From Candidatus Zhuqueibacterota bacterium (GTDB taxonomy: Bacteria; Zhuqueibacterota; Zhuqueibacteria; Residuimicrobiales; Krinioviventaceae), in assembly GCA_016934825.1 (NCBI GenBank), contig JAFGSB010000119.1, positions 1 through 64,000 on the forward strand: a stretch of DNA of 64,000 nt. The letters run 5' to 3'. The position numbers were made by a program, and so were the translations under genes. Position 1 is the first letter of the stretch, and the number at the start of each line of letters is the position of its first letter. A model generated the notes under the pieces. The model was not told the DNA's origin and made no database searches. It worked only from the letters and a program-made list of their open reading frames with translations. This document shows positions 44,591-52,844 of this stretch, in pieces.

Positions 44591-46156
44591 TTATTTTTTA
44601 AATCTCTTGACGTCGATTTCATAGAGATTAACTTTGTAGCCGATGATCCTCTCCGTGGTATTCAATAATCGCGCGGCTTTGGCGCGGTTACCGCGTGTCG
44701 ATTTCAGGGCGTCCTGGATCAGCTCTTTTTCATAGGCCGCCACAGACTCATCAAGCGAGAGGCGGGTAACGGTATCGCTGGCTTCAGCCGTCTGCAGCGT
44801 CGGCGGTAAATGATAACTGTGAATGACCTGATCGTCGCACAGCAAAACCGCCCTTTCGATGCAGTTTTCCAGTTCACGGACGTTGCCCGGCCAGTGATAC
44901 CGCAGGAGCATATCGATAGCGGGAGTGGAAATTCGCTTGATCGACTTTCCCTGCTGGCGGCCGTACTTGAGCATAAAATGATCCGCTAATAGTAAAATGT
45001 CTTCCTGTCTTTCCCGCAGCGGCGATAAAAAAATGGAAAACACATTCAACCGGTAATACAGGTCGTCCCTGAATTTTCCGTTAGTCATTAATTTTTCCAG
45101 GTCCGCATTCGTGGCCGCGATCACCCGGACATCCACTTTGATTGTCTCGGTTCCTCCAACCCTTTCAAACTCCTGTTCCTGCAGGACGCGCAAAATTTTC
45201 ACCTGCGTCATTTGTGACAGATCGCCAATTTCGTCCAGAAAGATCGTGCCGCCGTCAGCCAGTTCAAACCGGCCCTTTTTCCTGGCTATAGCGCCCGTAA
45301 AAGCCCCCTTTTCATATCCGAAAAATTCCGACTCTATCAGATTTTCCGGGATGGCCGCGCAGTTAACGCGGATGAAGGGGTTTTCACTGCGGTATGAATT
45401 ATAATGTATGGCCTGTGCAATCAACTCCTTGCCGGTGCCGGATTCGCCGCGGATCAGGACAGTCGTGTTCGCCCTGGCAACCTGGGCAACTTTTTCATAA
45501 ACATCCCTCATTTCATGGCTGGTGCCGATAATATTGTGAAAACTGTATTCTTCCTGCAGTTTGTGTTTCAGCATAACGTTTTCATCGATCAGTCTTTGCC
45601 GCTCCTGCTCGATGATCTTTTTAAGCCGGATGGGCTGGACAAGAGCCGATGCGACCAGAATTAAAAATTTAATCGAATCGTCATAGTCCCTTTTCGCATT
45701 ATACGGAAGATTGACGATCAGAACACCCAGGGTTTTATAATCCAGCTCTATCGGCACCCCGAGATACGATTGTTCGCGGTCCCGCGCCGGGTCCCAGGAA
45801 CTCATCCGGTTCAAAAACAACGGTTCTTTACTGACCTGGGGGACTATAATCGGTTTGCCGGTTTCAGCAATACGTCCGGTTAATCCTTCTCCCATCCTGT
45901 ACTTTGTTTTGGCCAGTTCCGTTCGATAGCCGATCGTGGCCGCCATTTCCAGAATATTCTCTTCATCATTGGTCAGAAAAACGGCGCCGGATTTGATCTT
46001 GTAGGATTTATGCAGAATTTGTAAAGACGCTTTTAATGACTGCTGAAGTTCAATAGTTCTGCTTACCGCCCGGTTTATGTCGATTAATATTGACAGTTTG
46101 CGATGATTACTTTCCGATTTGGGTGATTTTTTAATTTCTGCCGGCGTTCGCGCCAT
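44591..46156 (-). CDS. NifA-like GAF / sigma-54 activator
   Basis: A 521-aa regulator with an N-terminal GAF domain (about residues 30-180; [25 protein letters not shown], then [20 protein letters not shown]). The central AAA+ domain has [39 protein letters not shown] and [10 protein letters not shown]. The C-terminal Fis-type helix-turn-helix is [20 protein letters not shown]. The order GAF-AAA-HTH and lack of a receiver match NifA and related regulators. It diverges from the P-II/amtB operon, whose sigma-54 promoter and paired palindromes suggest it is their activator. P-II could control its GAF domain, as in diazotrophs. No nitrogenase genes are visible. AAGGAG precedes the ATG. Confidence 0.9.
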   Translation of the reverse strand: MARTPAEIKKSPKSESNHRKLSILIDINRAVSRTIELQQSLKASLQILHKSYKIKSGAVFLTNDEENILEMAATIGYRTELAKTKYRMGEGLTGRIAETGKPIIVPQVSKEPLFLNRMSSWDPARDREQSYLGVPIELDYKTLGVLIVNLPYNAKRDYDDSIKFLILVASALVQPIRLKKIIEQERQRLIDENVMLKHKLQEEYSFHNIIGTSHEMRDVYEKVAQVARANTTVLIRGESGTGKELIAQAIHYNSYRSENPFIRVNCAAIPENLIESEFFGYEKGAFTGAIARKKGRFELADGGTIFLDEIGDLSQMTQVKILRVLQEQEFERVGGTETIKVDVRVIAATNADLEKLMTNGKFRDDLYYRLNVFSIFLSPLRERQEDILLLADHFMLKYGRQQGKSIKRISTPAIDMLLRYHWPGNVRELENCIERAVLLCDDQVIHSYHLPPTLQTAEASDTVTRLSLDESVAAYEKELIQDALKSTRGNRAKAARLLNTTERIIGYKVNLYEIDVKRFKK

Positions 46157-46251
46157 TTTATTTACTCCTTTAATGATTGGAAAATATATAATTATAATTT
46201 TAAAAACCCGTCATACAAAAACGACAATAAAGTAATACATTATTCACAAAA

Positions 46252-46265
46252 CTACAATTTTGTAG
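46252..46265. promoter_or_regulatory. Palindrome CTACAATTTTGTAG near the NifA-like gene
   Basis: CTACA-N4-TGTAG, about 100 bases upstream of the NifA-like start. A weaker six-of-eight match (GACA-N4-AGTA) is centred exactly 30 bases away at 46228. It may mediate autoregulation. Confidence 0.5.
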
Positions 46266-46497
46266 AATAAAGTTACCGAATAAAAATAAAAGACACAATA
46301 TATTTTTTACAGGTATATAAAATTGTTGTAAGAAATTGCAAATATTGTCATACCTCTGATCGCGCCGCCCTAGAAACTACGCCGGTTGAAAAAAGAATGT
46401 TTACATTTTTAATAAAACTTCTCTGCGGCATGTTAAAGTTAAAAATCCATGCACTGTCAAAAAAAAAATTATTATTAAAGAACTCAATTATAAATTA

Positions 46498-46539
46498 TAC
46501 AAAAATGTAGTTTTATAAAAATAATCATACATTAATGCA
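46498..46539 (+). promoter_or_regulatory. Paired activator sites of the P-II/amtB promoter
   Basis: TACAAAAATGTA (46498-46509) and TACATTAATGCA (46528-46539) have centres exactly 30 bases apart and lie 87-117 bases upstream of the -24 GG. That is a typical enhancer position for a sigma-54 activator. Confidence 0.65.
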
Positions 46540-46618
46540 TTAATTCTTTAAATATCTATATGCGCTTGCAACGCTTTAACCTATTGTTTATTATTATTTA
46601 AAAACAATTTTGAAAAAG

Positions 46619-46634
46619 CGGCACATATCTTGCC
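46619..46634 (+). promoter_or_regulatory. Sigma-54 promoter of P-II/amtB
   Basis: CGGCACATATCTTGCC: GGCAC and TTGC with exactly ten bases between GG (46620-46621) and GC (46632-46633). Transcription would begin about 54 bases before the ATG at 46699. Confidence 0.8.
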
Positions 46635-46698
46635 ATCAGCACAAATTATAAAAATTATTTCTCTGTATATTTTTTCCAAATTGTTTAGGAGAGCACAT

Positions 46699-47040
46699 AT
46701 GAAACTTATCGTGGCATATATCCAACCGGCAAAACTGAATGCTGTCAAGCAAGCCTTGTATGAACGAGAGATATATAAAATATCGGTTACAAACGCCCTG
46801 GGCTGCGGTCAGCAGATGGGTTATCACGAAACCTATCGCGGGGCCGACATTGAGGTGAATTTATTGAAAAAAATCAGGATAGAAATTGCTGTTAATGACG
46901 AGTATGTCCAGCCTACAATCGAAGGTATTATTGCCGGGGCAAAAACCGGGAATATTGGCGACGGTAAAATATTCATTCAGGAGTTAATAGAGTGTATCCG
47001 AATTCGAACCGGTGAAACCGGGAAAGAAGCAATCGGTTAG
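46699..47040 (+). CDS. glnK: P-II nitrogen regulatory protein (GlnK-like), T-loop Tyr51 replaced
   Basis: A 113-aa P-II trimer protein. The ATG at 46699 is preceded by AGGAGAG; an upstream in-frame extension covers the promoter and is not real. P-II marks are [20 protein letters not shown], the T-loop YRGADIEVN, the B-loop ATP-binding [10 protein letters not shown] and the C-loop arginines in IRIRTGE. Position 51, the uridylylated tyrosine of enteric GlnB/GlnK, is isoleucine here (RGADI rather than RGAEY), so GlnD-type uridylylation at this site is impossible. It would sense ATP/ADP and 2-oxoglutarate and block AmtB. It shares the operon with amtB. Confidence 0.92.
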   Translation: MKLIVAYIQPAKLNAVKQALYEREIYKISVTNALGCGQQMGYHETYRGADIEVNLLKKIRIEIAVNDEYVQPTIEGIIAGAKTGNIGDGKIFIQELIECIRIRTGETGKEAIG

Positions 47041-47071
47041 GACAACTCAGAAAACTGCAATGGAGAAATAT

Positions 47072-48457
47072 ATGAAAAAGTTCAAGTTACATTTAATAAT
47101 TTTCAGTATTGTGTTGTTTTTTATAATGACTTTTACACCGGCATTGGCGGCCCAAGAGGAAGCAACAATACGAGAGGTATCGACTGCGAACCATAATACC
47201 GCCGCAATTTCCGCGCTTGAAGAGGTGCAAAATAATATAAATATTGTCTGGACCAGTATTGCCGCTTTTCTGGTATTTTTTATGCAGGCGGGCTTTGCTT
47301 TGGTGGAAAGCGGATTTACCCGTGCTAAAAACAGTGTAAATATTATGATGAAAAACCTGATGGATTTTTCGATCGGCACGCTTGTTTTCTTTGCTATCGG
47401 ATTCGGTTTGATGTTTGGCGCTACAAACGGATTTTTCGGCGTTACCAGATTTTTTTTGTTGGGTACTGATATAATGGGTAAAGACTGGAACTGGACATTT
47501 TTAATTTTTCAAACCGTATTTGCCGGAACAGCCGCCACCATTGTGTCCGGATCGATGGCGGAAAGGACAAAATTTAGCGGTTATCTCGCTTACAGTGTTT
47601 TTACCTGTGCGTTTATTTACCCGGTTTTTGGTTCCTGGGCATGGGGATCTTTACTTGACGGCGGCGGCTGGCTGGAGAACCTGGGATTTCAGGATTTTGC
47701 CGGATCTACGGTCGTTCACTCTGTTGGCGGCTGGCTGGCCCTGGCCGGAGCGATAATCGTGGGACCCCGAATCGGTAAATACGGGCCGGACGGAAAACCC
47801 CGCGCGATTCCGGGACACAATATCCCTTTAGCGGCCCTCGGTGTGTTTATTTTATGGTTTGGCTGGTTCGGTTTCAATCCCGGAAGCACAACATTTGGCG
47901 ACGGCAATATCGGCCGAATCGCCGTAACAACAAACCTGTCGGCGGCTGCAGGCGCTGTTTTGGCCATGACAACCTCATGGATTATTGCCAAAAAACCGGA
48001 TGGCTCAATGGCATTAAACGGAGCACTGGCGGGACTGGTTGCCATAACTGCGCCATGCGCAACCGTCACGCCGGCTGCTTCGATTATGATCGGCGCTGTA
48101 GCGGGTATTCTTGTCGTTGTCAGCGTATATTTTGTTGACCGCGTATTAAAAGTCGATGACCCGGTTGGAGCAGTCAGCGTGCATGGCGTTAACGGCGCTT
48201 TCGGCACACTGGCCGTTGGTTTATTCAACCACAACGGAGGACTGTTTTATGGCGGCGGCTTTAAATTATTGGGCGTACAGACTCTGGGTGTTGTCACCGC
48301 ATTTGTCTGGGCCTTTGGACTGGGTTTTATTTTGTTTACGATGATTAAGCGCACAGTTGGCCTGCGCGTATCGGAAGAAGAAGAATTGCGCGGCCTGGAT
48401 ATCGGCGAACATGGTATGGAAGCCTATAACGGGTTTCAAATTTTTACGACTCAATAA
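47072..48457 (+). CDS. amtB: Ammonium transporter AmtB
   Basis: A 461-aa inner-membrane channel with a signal-like first helix (LHLIIFSIVLFFIMTFTPALAA) followed by eleven helices. Family motifs are FFMQAGFALVESGFTRAKN, the first twin-histidine helix DFAGSTVVHSVGGWLAL, the second VSVHGVNGAFGTLAVGLF and LWFGWFGFNPGS. It conducts ammonia/ammonium inward under nitrogen limitation. I place the start at the ATG at 47072, six bases after GGAG, since the longer frame overlaps the P-II gene. The gap to P-II is 31 bases and a terminator follows at 48485. P-II probably docks into its cytoplasmic pore. Confidence 0.96.
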   Translation: MKKFKLHLIIFSIVLFFIMTFTPALAAQEEATIREVSTANHNTAAISALEEVQNNINIVWTSIAAFLVFFMQAGFALVESGFTRAKNSVNIMMKNLMDFSIGTLVFFAIGFGLMFGATNGFFGVTRFFLLGTDIMGKDWNWTFLIFQTVFAGTAATIVSGSMAERTKFSGYLAYSVFTCAFIYPVFGSWAWGSLLDGGGWLENLGFQDFAGSTVVHSVGGWLALAGAIIVGPRIGKYGPDGKPRAIPGHNIPLAALGVFILWFGWFGFNPGSTTFGDGNIGRIAVTTNLSAAAGAVLAMTTSWIIAKKPDGSMALNGALAGLVAITAPCATVTPAASIMIGAVAGILVVVSVYFVDRVLKVDDPVGAVSVHGVNGAFGTLAVGLFNHNGGLFYGGGFKLLGVQTLGVVTAFVWAFGLGFILFTMIKRTVGLRVSEEEELRGLDIGEHGMEAYNGFQIFTTQ

Positions 48458-48484
48458 TCCCAAATTATTTTTATCTATCTCGTT

Positions 48485-48515
48485 ATTCCCCCGGATTTTT
48501 TGGGGGGATTTTTTT
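48485..48515 (+). terminator. Rho-independent terminator of P-II/amtB
   Basis: ATTCCCCC pairs with GGGGGGAT and is followed directly by a run of seven T, 28 bases after the amtB stop. Confidence 0.85.
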
Positions 48516-48601
48516 GATAGAAATAGTTTTACCAGAATAATGGGACTTGAATTTTTCCCGAAGGAGTATTTGATCCTGCTGGATTCGGCTAAACACAGTA
48601 C

Positions 48602-48645
48602 CTACAAAAATGTATGATTGTGATAAATAAAATACATAAATGTAG
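48602..48645 (+). promoter_or_regulatory. Distal pair of activator palindromes
   Basis: TACAAAAATGTA (48603-48614) and TACATAAATGTA (48633-48644) have centres exactly 30 bases apart, about 330-360 bases upstream of the porin promoter. Confidence 0.6.
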
Positions 48646-48827
48646 CAAAGCGGTAATTAACAACTCCAACGACGAATAAATAAACACGTCGTTTCTTTCA
48701 GAAAGCCCGGATTCTGTATATTTTTAACATCGATGCCTTAAAATCAACTCATGGCGTGGAAAAATTATCAATAACCGATTTGTTTTTTATTTCGAAATTA
48801 TATATGCCTTCCTTAAAATTCAAAATC

Positions 48828-48870
48828 CTGCATAATTGTAGAAATTTAAAACAAAATCAACATTTTTGTA
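48828..48870 (+). promoter_or_regulatory. Proximal pair of activator palindromes
   Basis: CTGCATAATTGTAG (48828-48841) and AACATTTTTGTA (48859-48870) again have centres exactly 30 bases apart, 105-135 bases upstream of the -24 element of the porin gene. Confidence 0.58.
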
Positions 48871-48967
48871 TGATTTTTAATTTTTTGTTTTGCTTTCATA
48901 TCGAAACAAACTTATTAAAAACAATTATTTATAACTAAAGTTAGTTTTGTGTTTTCCATTATTAATT

Positions 48968-48983
48968 TGGCATATTGTTTGCT
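48968..48983 (+). promoter_or_regulatory. Sigma-54 promoter of the TorF-like porin gene
   Basis: TGGCATATTGTTTGCT has GG (48969-48970) and GC (48981-48982) with exactly ten bases between. The predicted leader is about 52 bases, close to that of P-II/amtB. Confidence 0.8.
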
Positions 48984-49045
48984 TCTGTCGATGAAATTAA
49001 AGCAACGTAATTGATAATGATTTAACAGGTGAATACGGAGGCCGG

Positions 49046-49747
49046 ATGACACTTTTTACAGATAAAAAAAATAATGTTTCGATTATACTCTTACTTTTGA
49101 TACTGATAAATTATGCCGGCGCTGAAGTGAAATTCTCCGGAGATGTTACAGGCGTAACAACCTATGTCTATCGCGGTATCAAACAATACACCGGCCCCGC
49201 CATGCAGGGAACCGCCGGCTTTAGTTATGGCGCTCTATCATTTGGTCTGTGGTGTTCCAGTGTAGTTTATTATGACGACACCGAAGTCGAATCTGATCCC
49301 TATATAGAATTATTTTTACCTACAGGTTCTGTTGCAACATCCGTTGGCGTTATAATTTCTACGCTTGATCTGTTCGAATCTTTTAATGACGACGCTAATT
49401 ATGAATACGAAGTATTTGCCAAAGCCGGTTCTGGTGCTTTTGGTCTGGCGGCTTTTTTCGTTCCCTCACAGAGCAGCACAAAGAACAATATAAATGAATC
49501 GGATTACTGGGTCGAAGTTTCAGGTGAAACGGCTTTCAAAGGAGCGGACCTGACATTAACATTAGGTTACGGAACATATTCCAGCAAGTGGCTTGCCGAA
49601 CCCAAAAAAGACGCTGTAAGCTGTGTGGTGCTGACCGCCGGAAAACCGATTTCGGAAGTACTATCCGTTAGCTGGAATTACTCTATAGGACTCGATGACG
49701 CCATGGAAAACATTTTATGGATGAGTTTTACTTACGGATTTTTATAA
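49046..49747 (+). CDS. TorF-family putative porin
   Basis: A 233-aa exported protein with a hydrophobic signal (VSIILLLLILINYAGA) followed by KFSGDVTGVTTYVYRGIKQY, the hallmark start of the TorF/Gcw_chp family. Regular amphipathic strands then run to the aromatic terminus WMSFTYGFL, as expected for an outer-membrane barrel. Genes of this family often stand beside glnK-amtB in other bacteria, which fits here. It may admit ammonium or small nitrogen compounds through the outer membrane. It has its own sigma-54 promoter and two pairs of upstream palindromes, independent of amtB termination. The 275 bases that follow hold nothing recognised except AAGGAG for the next gene. Confidence 0.83.
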   Translation: MTLFTDKKNNVSIILLLLILINYAGAEVKFSGDVTGVTTYVYRGIKQYTGPAMQGTAGFSYGALSFGLWCSSVVYYDDTEVESDPYIELFLPTGSVATSVGVIISTLDLFESFNDDANYEYEVFAKAGSGAFGLAAFFVPSQSSTKNNINESDYWVEVSGETAFKGADLTLTLGYGTYSSKWLAEPKKDAVSCVVLTAGKPISEVLSVSWNYSIGLDDAMENILWMSFTYGFL

Positions 49748-50022
49748 TGCGCTTTACAATATTAATGTTTAATCAAAATGAATAGATAATCTGTAAATAA
49801 TATGTCTGCCCTGAATAAACGGATTATCATTGTGCACAAACGGGATCACACTTTAACTGGCTGTCAGAGCGAACATGAAATTCACTGATTTAAAAAATAT
49901 AGCGTAAACAAATAGCGGCATTGTTCGTAATTTTTTTTTATAAAACTTTACTTATTGCCGCTAAGAATAAAACCAAAATTTAAATTATATATTTTTTTAA
50001 ATTTTAACATAAAGGAGTTAAC

Positions 50023-52221
50023 ATGTCTAACAACATAATACCCCGTACCCAGGTTCTAATGAATATTGCCGCCAAAGATTCAAAACCTTTTGAGATACGT
50101 GAAAAAAATAATGCCGGATATTTTGGCGAAAACACTTTTAACGACAGGGTCATGCGGGAAAAATTGTCCAAGGATGTATATTATAAACTGCGCGACACAA
50201 TAAAGAAAGGCGAAAAACTTGATTTAGGTATTGCCAATATGGTTGCCCATGCAATGAAAGAATGGGCCATCAGTAAAGGTGTAACACATTTTACGCACTG
50301 GTTTCAACCGCAGACAGGTCTAACCGCGGAAAAACATGATGCGTTTTTGGAACTGGATGAAGAGGGCGTTATAGAACGTTTTCGCGGCAACCAGCTCGTT
50401 CAGGGAGAACCGGATGCTTCGTCATTTCCCAGCGGCGGCTCGCGTACCACTTTTGAAGCGCGCGGTTATACCATGTGGGACCCGTCCAGTCCGGCATTTA
50501 TTGTCGACGGCCCCAAGGGCGGTATTCTGTGTATTCCGTCCGTATTCATCAGTTATACCGGCGAGGCGCTGGACAAAAAGACGCCGCTGCTGCGTTCAAT
50601 GGAAGCGATTTCCAGATCCGCTTTGAAGGTATTACGGATGTTTGGCAACAACACGGCAACGCGGGTAGTCACGACAATCGGTACTGAACAGGAGTATTTT
50701 CTGATCGACAAGTCATTTTACCTCCTGCGACCGGATCTGCAGCTCACCGGCCGCACGCTGCAGGGGGCCAAACCGCCGAAAGGACAGCAGCTTGACGATC
50801 ATTATTTTGGTTCCATTAAAGAGCGCGTATTGGCCTTTATGCAGGATTCGGAAACAGAGTTGTATAAACTGGGAGTTCCGGCAAAAACAAGGCACAACGA
50901 AGTGGCGCCGCATCAGTATGAAATCGCGCCTATTTTTGCCGAAGCGAATGTCGGGTCCGACCGAAACCAAATGATTATGGAGGTTTTGAAAAAAGTTGCG
51001 AATCGTCATGGACTTGCATTACTCCTTCATGAGAAACCCTTTGCCGGTATTAACGGCAGCGGGAAACACAACAACTGGTCAATGGCCGATTCGGAAGGCA
51101 ACAACTTACTGGACCCGGGCGACACTCCGGAAGAAAATTTACAGTTTCTGGTTTTCCTGGTCTCCACACTGCGGGCGGTGCATAAATACGGCGATCTGTT
51201 GAGAATGTCAATCGCTTCCGCCGGGAATGACCACCGGCTTGGCGCAAACGAAGCCCCCCCGGCCATTATTTCCGTTTTTTTGGGAGAACGGTTGAGCAGA
51301 ATATTGAATGATATGAAAGCGGGTAAAAAATCGAAAAAAGCCGACGAATATATTATCGACCTGGGTTTGAGCAAGCTGCCGTCTATTTTCCGGGACAATA
51401 CGGATCGGAACCGGACTTCGCCGTTTGCTTTTACCGGGGAAAAATTCGAATTCAGGGCAATCGGTTCGAGCGCATCCGTTTCTCTGGCGAATACGGTCCT
51501 AAGCGCGGCGGTTGCAGATTCTATCGAGGTTATTATTGCCGACATCGAAGCCAAAACGGCCAAAGGCGCGGACCTGAAAGAAGCGGTATTATCCGTTTTA
51601 CAAAAATATGTCATCGAAACGGAACCCATTCGTTTTGAAGGCAACAATTACAGTAAAGAGTGGGAAGCAGAAGCAAAAAAACGCGGGTTGCCGAACGTTA
51701 AAAACACCGCATACGCGCTGGATGCATTTTTGAAACCCGAAAATATCGAAATGCTGGAAAGACAAAAAGTTTTTTCAAGACAGGAAATCGAGGGCCGCTA
51801 TAATACCAAGATCGAACAGTATATAACGGCAATCGAAATAGAAGTTGAGACTTTTAGCGATATGGTTTACACAAAGATTCTTCCGCCCGCAATTGCGTAT
51901 AAAAACGAACTGATTTCCGCGGTGCGCGGCGTGAAGGAATTGGGCGCGTTATTGCCAAGCGGATCCGCAAAAACGGAAGTTGATCTGCTGAAAACGATAA
52001 TCAGGTGCATTGACGACCTGGAAAACGGATGCCGAAAGCTGAAAACCAAAATCGAAGAAGCGGAAAAAGCAAAAACGGATCCCGACAAGGCAAAGTTTAT
52101 CGCCGACAATGTCAAAGGCTTGATGGATGATATCCGCGTACCGGCGGACGAACTCGAAAAGCTGGTCCCGGATCACATGTGGCAATTGCCCAAGTATTCG
52201 GAAATGCTGTTTATCATGTAG
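50023..52221 (+). CDS. glnN: Type III glutamine synthetase
   Basis: A 732-aa enzyme, the normal length of GSIII and about 1.6 times that of GSI. It makes glutamine from glutamate, ammonia and ATP. GSIII marks include HFTHWFQPQTGLTAEKHDAF near the N-terminus, FPSGGSRTTFEARGYT, GTEQEYFLID (metal-binding glutamates), RHNEVAPHQYEIAP, the NGSGKHNNWS loop and NRTSPFAFTGEKFEFRAIGSS. It completes the ammonium route started by AmtB and the porin. A -24/-12 promoter was not found in the 275-base upstream spacer, so regulation may differ. AAGGAG lies seven bases before the ATG and a terminator follows. Confidence 0.97.
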   Translation: MSNNIIPRTQVLMNIAAKDSKPFEIREKNNAGYFGENTFNDRVMREKLSKDVYYKLRDTIKKGEKLDLGIANMVAHAMKEWAISKGVTHFTHWFQPQTGLTAEKHDAFLELDEEGVIERFRGNQLVQGEPDASSFPSGGSRTTFEARGYTMWDPSSPAFIVDGPKGGILCIPSVFISYTGEALDKKTPLLRSMEAISRSALKVLRMFGNNTATRVVTTIGTEQEYFLIDKSFYLLRPDLQLTGRTLQGAKPPKGQQLDDHYFGSIKERVLAFMQDSETELYKLGVPAKTRHNEVAPHQYEIAPIFAEANVGSDRNQMIMEVLKKVANRHGLALLLHEKPFAGINGSGKHNNWSMADSEGNNLLDPGDTPEENLQFLVFLVSTLRAVHKYGDLLRMSIASAGNDHRLGANEAPPAIISVFLGERLSRILNDMKAGKKSKKADEYIIDLGLSKLPSIFRDNTDRNRTSPFAFTGEKFEFRAIGSSASVSLANTVLSAAVADSIEVIIADIEAKTAKGADLKEAVLSVLQKYVIETEPIRFEGNNYSKEWEAEAKKRGLPNVKNTAYALDAFLKPENIEMLERQKVFSRQEIEGRYNTKIEQYITAIEIEVETFSDMVYTKILPPAIAYKNELISAVRGVKELGALLPSGSAKTEVDLLKTIIRCIDDLENGCRKLKTKIEEAEKAKTDPDKAKFIADNVKGLMDDIRVPADELEKLVPDHMWQLPKYSEMLFIM

Positions 52222-52250
52222 TATATAGCTGTTCAAATATCAACACCAAA

Positions 52251-52286
52251 AATCCCCCGGCCGGGGCACGGTCGGGGGATTTTTTT
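52251..52286 (+). terminator. Rho-independent terminator of glnN
   Basis: AATCCCCCG pairs with CGGGGGATT around a GC-rich loop, followed by a run of seven T; it begins 30 bases after the stop. Confidence 0.88.
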
Positions 52287-52606
52287 ATTACCGCGATATT
52301 AGGATCGTGGAATTTTTCAATAAAATTCATTTCACGTAAAAGCTACCCGGAACTTCACTCCCTTACATCCTTTCAAGAGCTGCCCGAGCTCACAGACCCG
52401 GTTATCGAGTAGCCCCTCTTTTTTCACCACGTTGCCAATCTCCTGATTGGCAAGACAATTGGGCCCAAAACTCTGTTTTGGACTCCTTCAAGCCAGGTAC
52501 TTATACCGGACGTATATCTGGTTTTATTTAATTTGCAGGATGAATATCCGTAACAATCTTGAATCGATTTAAGGTGTACAGAACAGTAAAATTTAAATGT
52601 TGACTA

Positions 52607-52728
52607 TAAAAATTTTAAAATAATCTAAATATTTCTTGATTTTTGAACAAAATATTTTTAATTAATATTATCACTTCAGAAATGACATGATGATTCAGAG
52701 CCGGGAAAGCTTTTCAATATATTATATT
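52607..52728. repeat. About 120-bp direct repeat, left copy
   Basis: It starts TAAAAATTTTAAAATAATCT and contains GATGATTCAG and AAGCTTTTCA. It aligns with 55578-55699 over its whole length with small gaps. The two copies bracket 2.97 kb with the CPBP and propeller genes. Confidence 0.75.
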
Positions 52729-52844
52729 TTTTTGTCCACATAGATTTAAATAAACGAACTGCTTGATTCACCTACCTGAATGCCGGTTTGTAAAATTTAC
52801 AAAATTATAATGTTGTGAATGTCAGGCTGTATTAGGAGGTCATT

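Larger units (their letters stand above)
46157..46698. other. Divergent regulatory region, NifA-like gene / P-II gene
   Basis: This 542-base AT-rich region contains a palindrome near the NifA-like gene (46252-46265), a pair of palindromes 30 bases apart (46498-46539) and the sigma-54 promoter of P-II (46619-46634). I found no sigma-54 site for the NifA-like gene itself and no gene within the region. Confidence 0.75.
48458..49045. other. Regulatory region between amtB and the porin gene
   Basis: These 588 bases hold the amtB terminator, two pairs of TACA-N4-TGTA-type palindromes (48602-48645 and 48828-48870) and the sigma-54 promoter of the porin (48968-48983). Short frames here are not supported as genes. 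Confidence 0.75.
52222..52844. other. Non-coding region after glnN
   Basis: These 623 bases contain the glnN terminator, perfect hairpins TTGCCAATC / GATTGGCAA at 52432-52453 and CCAAAAC / GTTTTGG at 52465-52481, and the first copy of a 120-base repeat at 52607-52728. The CPBP gene follows with AGGAGG upstream of its ATG. No other gene is seen. Confidence 0.65.

Noticed and set aside
44591-46156. Calling the activator NifA of a nitrogen-fixation system
   Set aside because: Domain order fits NifA, but no nitrogenase or nif maturation genes are present and the palindrome differs from the NifA site, so it is named NifA-like only.
46630-46698. Upstream extension of the P-II gene
   Set aside because: It would begin inside the sigma-54 promoter; AGGAGAG before 46699 and the family start MKLIVAYI fix the true start.
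47012-47071. Upstream extension of amtB overlapping P-II
   Set aside because: No ribosome-binding site; GGAG six bases before 47072 and the signal-like helix support the later start.
49748-50022. Sigma-54 promoter for glutamine synthetase
   Set aside because: Candidates such as TGGCTGTCAGAGCGA or GG-N11-GC at 49820 lack the right spacing or -12 bases, so no promoter was called.
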